Assembly (NCBI GenBank): GCA_030267565.1
Contig: BRXU01000001.1
Span: 6,014,001-6,078,000 of the forward strand
Source of the DNA: Pleodorina starrii
Lineage: Eukaryota; Chlorophyta; Chlorophyceae; Chlamydomonadales; Volvocaceae
Reading direction: 5' to 3'
DNA length: 64,000 bases
A model generated the notes under the pieces. The model was not told the DNA's origin and did not search any database. It worked only from the letters and a program-made list of their open reading frames with translations. Below are positions 60,092 to 64,000 of the stretch, one piece after another. A program made the position numbers and the translations under genes. Every line of letters begins with the position of its first letter. The stretch's first letter is position 1.

Positions 60092-63000
60092 ATGGCCACC
60101 GCGCTGACCTCTCATCCGCCGGCGCACGTCCACTCGCCGCCGCACGTGCACTCGCACAGCCATTCGGAGTGGAAGGACTACCGCCATTTGCACCCGCGCT
60201 ACCGGACGAGCGTCGAGGCGCTTCGGGTGGGTGGGCGCCGAGAAGCGCAGCGCGGCGAGCGACTCGGGAACCTTCGCTGGCGGGTGGCGGCGGTGCGCAG
60301 AAGGCGTTTCGGTTCCGGAATGTGTGTTGCCCCCGAAACTGGCAGCAGCTCCCAGGCGCAAGCTCCGGTTCCGGAATGCTTTGCCTCCCCTGCATTCGGT
60401 GCTGCCTCCAGATCACGTGTGGCCAAAGATCTCGCCCGTCATTGCGCAAAGCAGAGCACACCCACAGCATTGACCCACGGGCGCTGCCTGGCCCCGCACA
60501 CTCGCAGGAAGCGCTCATCTCTTTCCCTCCGGTCTGCTGTCAATTTGTCAGATGACCGCTCGAAGCCACCCGCGCTTCCCGCGTCCCCGCGAACCCACCT
60601 TCCCTGGGGCCCAGTGTTGCCGGGGGTTCGGGGCCCCAATCCGAGCTGCGGGTCGTCTTTCTTCCCCCGATCCGAGCCCATCATTTGACGTGTCTTGTTC
60701 CCTCCCCCGCCCCGCCCCCCACCCCACCCCCCTTCTCCCCGCTCCTCCTTCTCCCCGCTCTTTCTTCCCAGTCTCTGGCCAAGGCCCGCCTGATGTCCCA
60801 GCTCCGTGGCCCCTCGGAGCACCTCGACGTTGAGATCTCCGTCGACTCGCCCTTCCTATCCCTTCAGGTGGGTATACCGGTAGTGCGGTGGAGACGTGCC
60901 ATCGCAGGCACAGGGGGCTGTGCGGGACAGCGGAGGTGCTCGGGGGGGGGGAGAGGCCGGGTTGAGAGCGGGTGGGGCGTGGGTCGGTCGGACAGAGCGC
61001 GGGCGGGGGGCATATGGACGCGAGCGCGGCGCGGCGGGGCGGGGCGGCGTGAACACGGTGTATGTACGGTGCAAGGCGTCACAGCACGCTTGGATTGCAG
61101 CGTGTGGCACAACGCACCAGGGGGGGTTACCTCCAGGGAGGGAACCCATGTGTTCACGGCGATCAGCAATGGGTGATGAAGAGGGAGAGCGAGCGTTTGC
61201 GTGCTGCGTGCGGCGCAAAGGCACTGTGTTACAGCCTTACAGGTCCGTCGCTGCAACCGTCAACGAACCGTCGACGAACCGTGTTCTGCACGGTTGCTGC
61301 TGCTCGCTGCATGCCTTGTCCGCCCACACACTACCCACAGGGCCGCGATAACATGCGCGCCGCCCAGTACATCGCCAAATGGCTCCTCGCGGCCGTCGAC
61401 CTCAAGCCGCTCATGTACAAGGTACGGTACGACAGACAGTACGACACTGCACGGCAAATCGGCGAGGCTCCTTGTGCGAGACGTGTGTTTGTCGGGATCC
61501 AAGTCTGCAGCTTGTTACGGTGTAGGCTGACCTCGGGTGCGAGTTCGGTGCGGCGGGGTGAGCAAGTCGAGGCGTGCACAACCTCACCCCACCCGACCCC
61601 ACCTCAGACTCACCTCGCACGGGGGATGGCGATCCAAACGCGAAAAGGACAAGTCGCACCCGTCTTGCCTGTCTGCAGCAATCACCGCACGGTGCTGCCG
61701 TGGCCGCGAACTGAACTGGAACCTTCCCCGCCTCCTTCCCGCCCTCCCTTTCCTGCCCCATGCACATGCCCACGCCCACGCCCACGCCCAACACACACAC
61801 CCACACGCCCGCTCCCCTCCCCCCCAGGTCCGCGAGCTGGACGACAAGCGCACTCGTCTGGAGCTTCTGGTGGAGGCGCACATGTCCCCCCACCGGCCCT
61901 GGTGGCTGCCCGCCACCTGGCTGCTGCCCAAGACCTTCACGCTCTCGGTGAGCTCGTGTGCGCTGGTCTGCGTGCGTGTGCGTGTGCGTGTACCGGTACG
62001 TGTGTACGTGTGTACGTGTGTGTGTATGCACGTGAGGGCAACCACGTGTCACCGCCCGAGTGCCATCACGTGCACTCACCACCACCACAAGCACAACCAC
62101 CGGCGCTCCGTGTTACCCGTGTGTTCGCTGGTGACCGTCGCAATCTCCGTCGCCCCTCTCCTTCCGGGTCCCGCCTGCCTTGCACGATCGCGCCTCTTCC
62201 CTTCCCTTTCCTTTCCTTTCCTTCCCATTCCTTTCCTTCCCCTTCCTTGCCTTCCAGGGCGACCTGCAGCTGCGCATCAGCAAGGGCCCAGCCTCCGACG
62301 GCTCTCAGGACGTCATCACCGCACTCGAGGGCCGCCTGCACAACCTGGGCAAGCTGCCGCTGCCGGTGAGAGGTCCGACTGGTTGTGTCCCTCTCTCCCT
62401 CAGGGTCACCGCGGGCCAAGGGGGAGCTGTTGAGGGGGTTATAAGGGCGGGGCTCAGCTTCGGTCGGGTGATGAAAGTGAAGCCGGTTGTGTTGCCGTCG
62501 TGCGTGCGCACCCCCCCCCCCCACCTGCCATGCAGCCATCCTGTACCCAAACCCACCTCAGTTTGAACGCCGGGTCGCTCCCGGGTCGTAACCTCCCCCG
62601 TTCCCCCGTCCTCTCCTCTCCTGCCCCTGTGTACTTCAGATCCGGCTGCTCAACGGCGCGGTGTTGGGCTACCTGCCCTCCGCCACCGAGACCTTCTGGT
62701 CGCCATTCGTGGGACTACTGGGAGACCCGTCATACCGCCAAGAGGCAGCCGCCGCGGCGGCGGCGGAGGGCGCCCCCACCGGAATCCTGGGAAAAGCCAA
62801 GGCCGCCGCCAGCGCCGTCGTGGACAAGGCGCAGGAGACGGTTGCCGCCGTCACGGAGGGTGGCGTCAGCGGCGTGCTGGCGGCGACGGGGGCTAAGGCG
62901 GCGGAGCAGGTGCAGGGCGTCGCCGCCGGCGCCGCCGGTACGACGGCCGTCGCGGCGGAGAAGGCCGCCGGCGCCGCCGACGCGGCGGCGGCGAAGGTGG

Positions 63001-63152
63001 GCAACGGCGGCGTCAAGGGCAAGGCGGCGGAGGCGGTGCGCGGCGCGGTGCACGACGTCGCCGGCGCGGTCAAGGGCGGCGTGGCGGCGGGGGCGGAGAA
63101 GGTGACGGAGGTAGCGGGCAAGGCCAAGAAGGCTGTGGTGGGGCAGGCCTAA
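60092..63152 (+). CDS. LEA-tailed protein of unknown function, paralogue 2
   Basis: Exons 60092-60226, 60772-60867, 61341-61421, 61828-61947, 62258-62365 and 62640-63152, all phase 0; 350 residues. The leader is His-rich (HVHSPPHVHSHSHSEW), a possible metal-binding patch not shared with paralogue 1. The core matches paralogue 1 exon for exon: YRHLHPRYRTSVEALR, EHLDVEISVDSPFLSLQ, IAKWLLAAVDLKPLMYK, RPWWLPATWLLPKTFTLS, LQLRISKGPASDGSQDVIT and RLLNGAVLGYLPSATETFW. The C-terminal ~150 residues are Ala/Lys/Val-rich helical repeats (KAKAAASAVVDKAQETVAAV; AEAVRGAVHDVAGAVKGGVA) resembling group-3 LEA proteins. The middle of this tail differs fully from paralogue 1, while its start and end are nearly identical at DNA level. 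Family and function not recognised. Confidence 0.8.
62196..62252. repeat. CCTTT/TTCC polypyrimidine tract in intron
   Basis: Irregular CCTTT repeats directly before the acceptor of exon 5 of paralogue 2; probably an extended polypyrimidine tract. Confidence 0.8.
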
Positions 63153-64000
63153 CTAAAGTGCTACAGCAAGGGAGAGAGAGACAGGAACCCCTGATCGAGA
63201 CGAGCCGAAGGCCGGCAATCTGGAAGGAGGCAGCTAAGCTGGATTAGGTTGCAGTCTTGGGAGGTAATCCCCATTGGGGCACTTTGGTCATGTGGAGAAG
63301 ACCTTGAAAGAGCTCGAGGAAGGGCGTACCTGCAGTGTGACTCTGCACGTCTGCTGGGCGGTTGCGCGGCGGTCCCTAAACGAGTCATCCGCGTGCATTT
63401 CGTGGGCGGTGCGCCGTGGCAGGGAAAAGCGCCGTCTTGTTTTGCGGTCTCGAGGCTTCCCGAGAGGCGTTGGCACCCGCTTGTTAGCACCCGCTTGATT
63501 TGATTCAAGTACGGGTACCGTACTGTTCTGCTTCGGAAGGAGATGCGTTGTACGACACGTCGGAAGTCTCGTACAGCTCTGTGCCTCACGCAAGCTACGG
63601 GGCGGTTGTGACTCTTCTTTTGCGCCCTCCCATCAAGGGGCCCTGTGCACTCCATCAAGGGGCCCTGTGCACTCGGTTGCTTGACGATCGACGGTTCCTG
63701 CAGCCGGGCCCCAGAACTATATGGTTGTGGTTGTTAGAATGGGGGACTCTGAACCTTCGTGATGAGGGTTGAGCCATTCATGAGTCAGAGGTCGAGTACT
63801 CAGCCCCTCTCAGCCTATGTGCCTTGCCACCCAATAGGCAATGCCGTGTAACTACGCGCTCCTTCTCTTTCACCTGCTCTTATTTGGTGCGCACGGGCCA
63901 TTTACTGTAGAACGATGTATCGACGTGGAAGCATGACGTCGATCCAACCACGGAACAACGAAAACCGATTCGAGAAACGGCAGGTGATATTTCGGCGGGA
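63153..64000. other. downstream region of paralogue 2
   Basis: 3' UTR and flank. A TGTAA occurs near 63847. A short direct repeat (CATCAAGGGGCCCTGTGCACT) lies near 63632-63673. No gene seen. Confidence 0.4.

Overview
The window is nuclear DNA from a volvocine green alga (the Chlamydomonas / Gonium / Volvox group). The evidence is high GC with a strong preference for G or C at third codon positions, many short GT-AG introns in almost every gene, TGTAA motifs downstream of several stop codons (the usual poly(A) signal of these algae), alanine-, glycine- and glutamine-rich low-complexity protein, a Ser-Pro hydroxyproline-rich extracellular protein, and an axonemal-type dynein fragment. I see no prokaryotic or organellar features. 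The species cannot be fixed from the sequence alone.

Layout, left to right. 1-2902 (-): 5' part of a gene for a putatively N-myristoylated GAF-like protein that runs off the left edge. 4586-5331 (-): small glycine-zipper protein. 6794-12541 (-): very large Q/A/S-rich protein, 5' exon unresolved. 14480-16300 (-): soluble ABC ATPase of the FetA/STAR1 type. 17372-17892 (+): 5'-truncated LINE with a 13-bp target-site duplication. 19304-23012 (-): FAD-dependent DAO-family oxidoreductase. 25668-26850 (-): lipoyl-like domain protein that lacks the usual lysine. 30275-33979 (-): secreted Cys-rich (GCC2/GCC3) protein with a (SP4)n domain. 34000-39600: gene-poor, with a dynein heavy-chain pseudogene fragment near 38.05-38.57 kb. 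39631-45102 (+): coatomer gamma subunit, 13 exons. 46079-47488 (-): ribosomal protein eL42. 49839-52896 and 60092-63152 (+): two paralogues of an unrecognised family with LEA-like tails, flanking 53554-58761 (+), a secreted SGNH/GDSL hydrolase-like protein.

The genes do not form one pathway; this is ordinary eukaryotic gene order with housekeeping genes (gamma-COP, eL42) beside lineage-specific ones. The most interesting parts are the paralogue pair, whose near-identical patches cross an exon-intron boundary (signs of gene conversion), the lipoyl-like protein without its lysine, the degraded dynein fragment, and a dispersed GACCC-NN-GGGTC motif. Exon boundaries were read by eye from splice-site consensus and reading-phase agreement; nothing was tested by alignment or RNA data.
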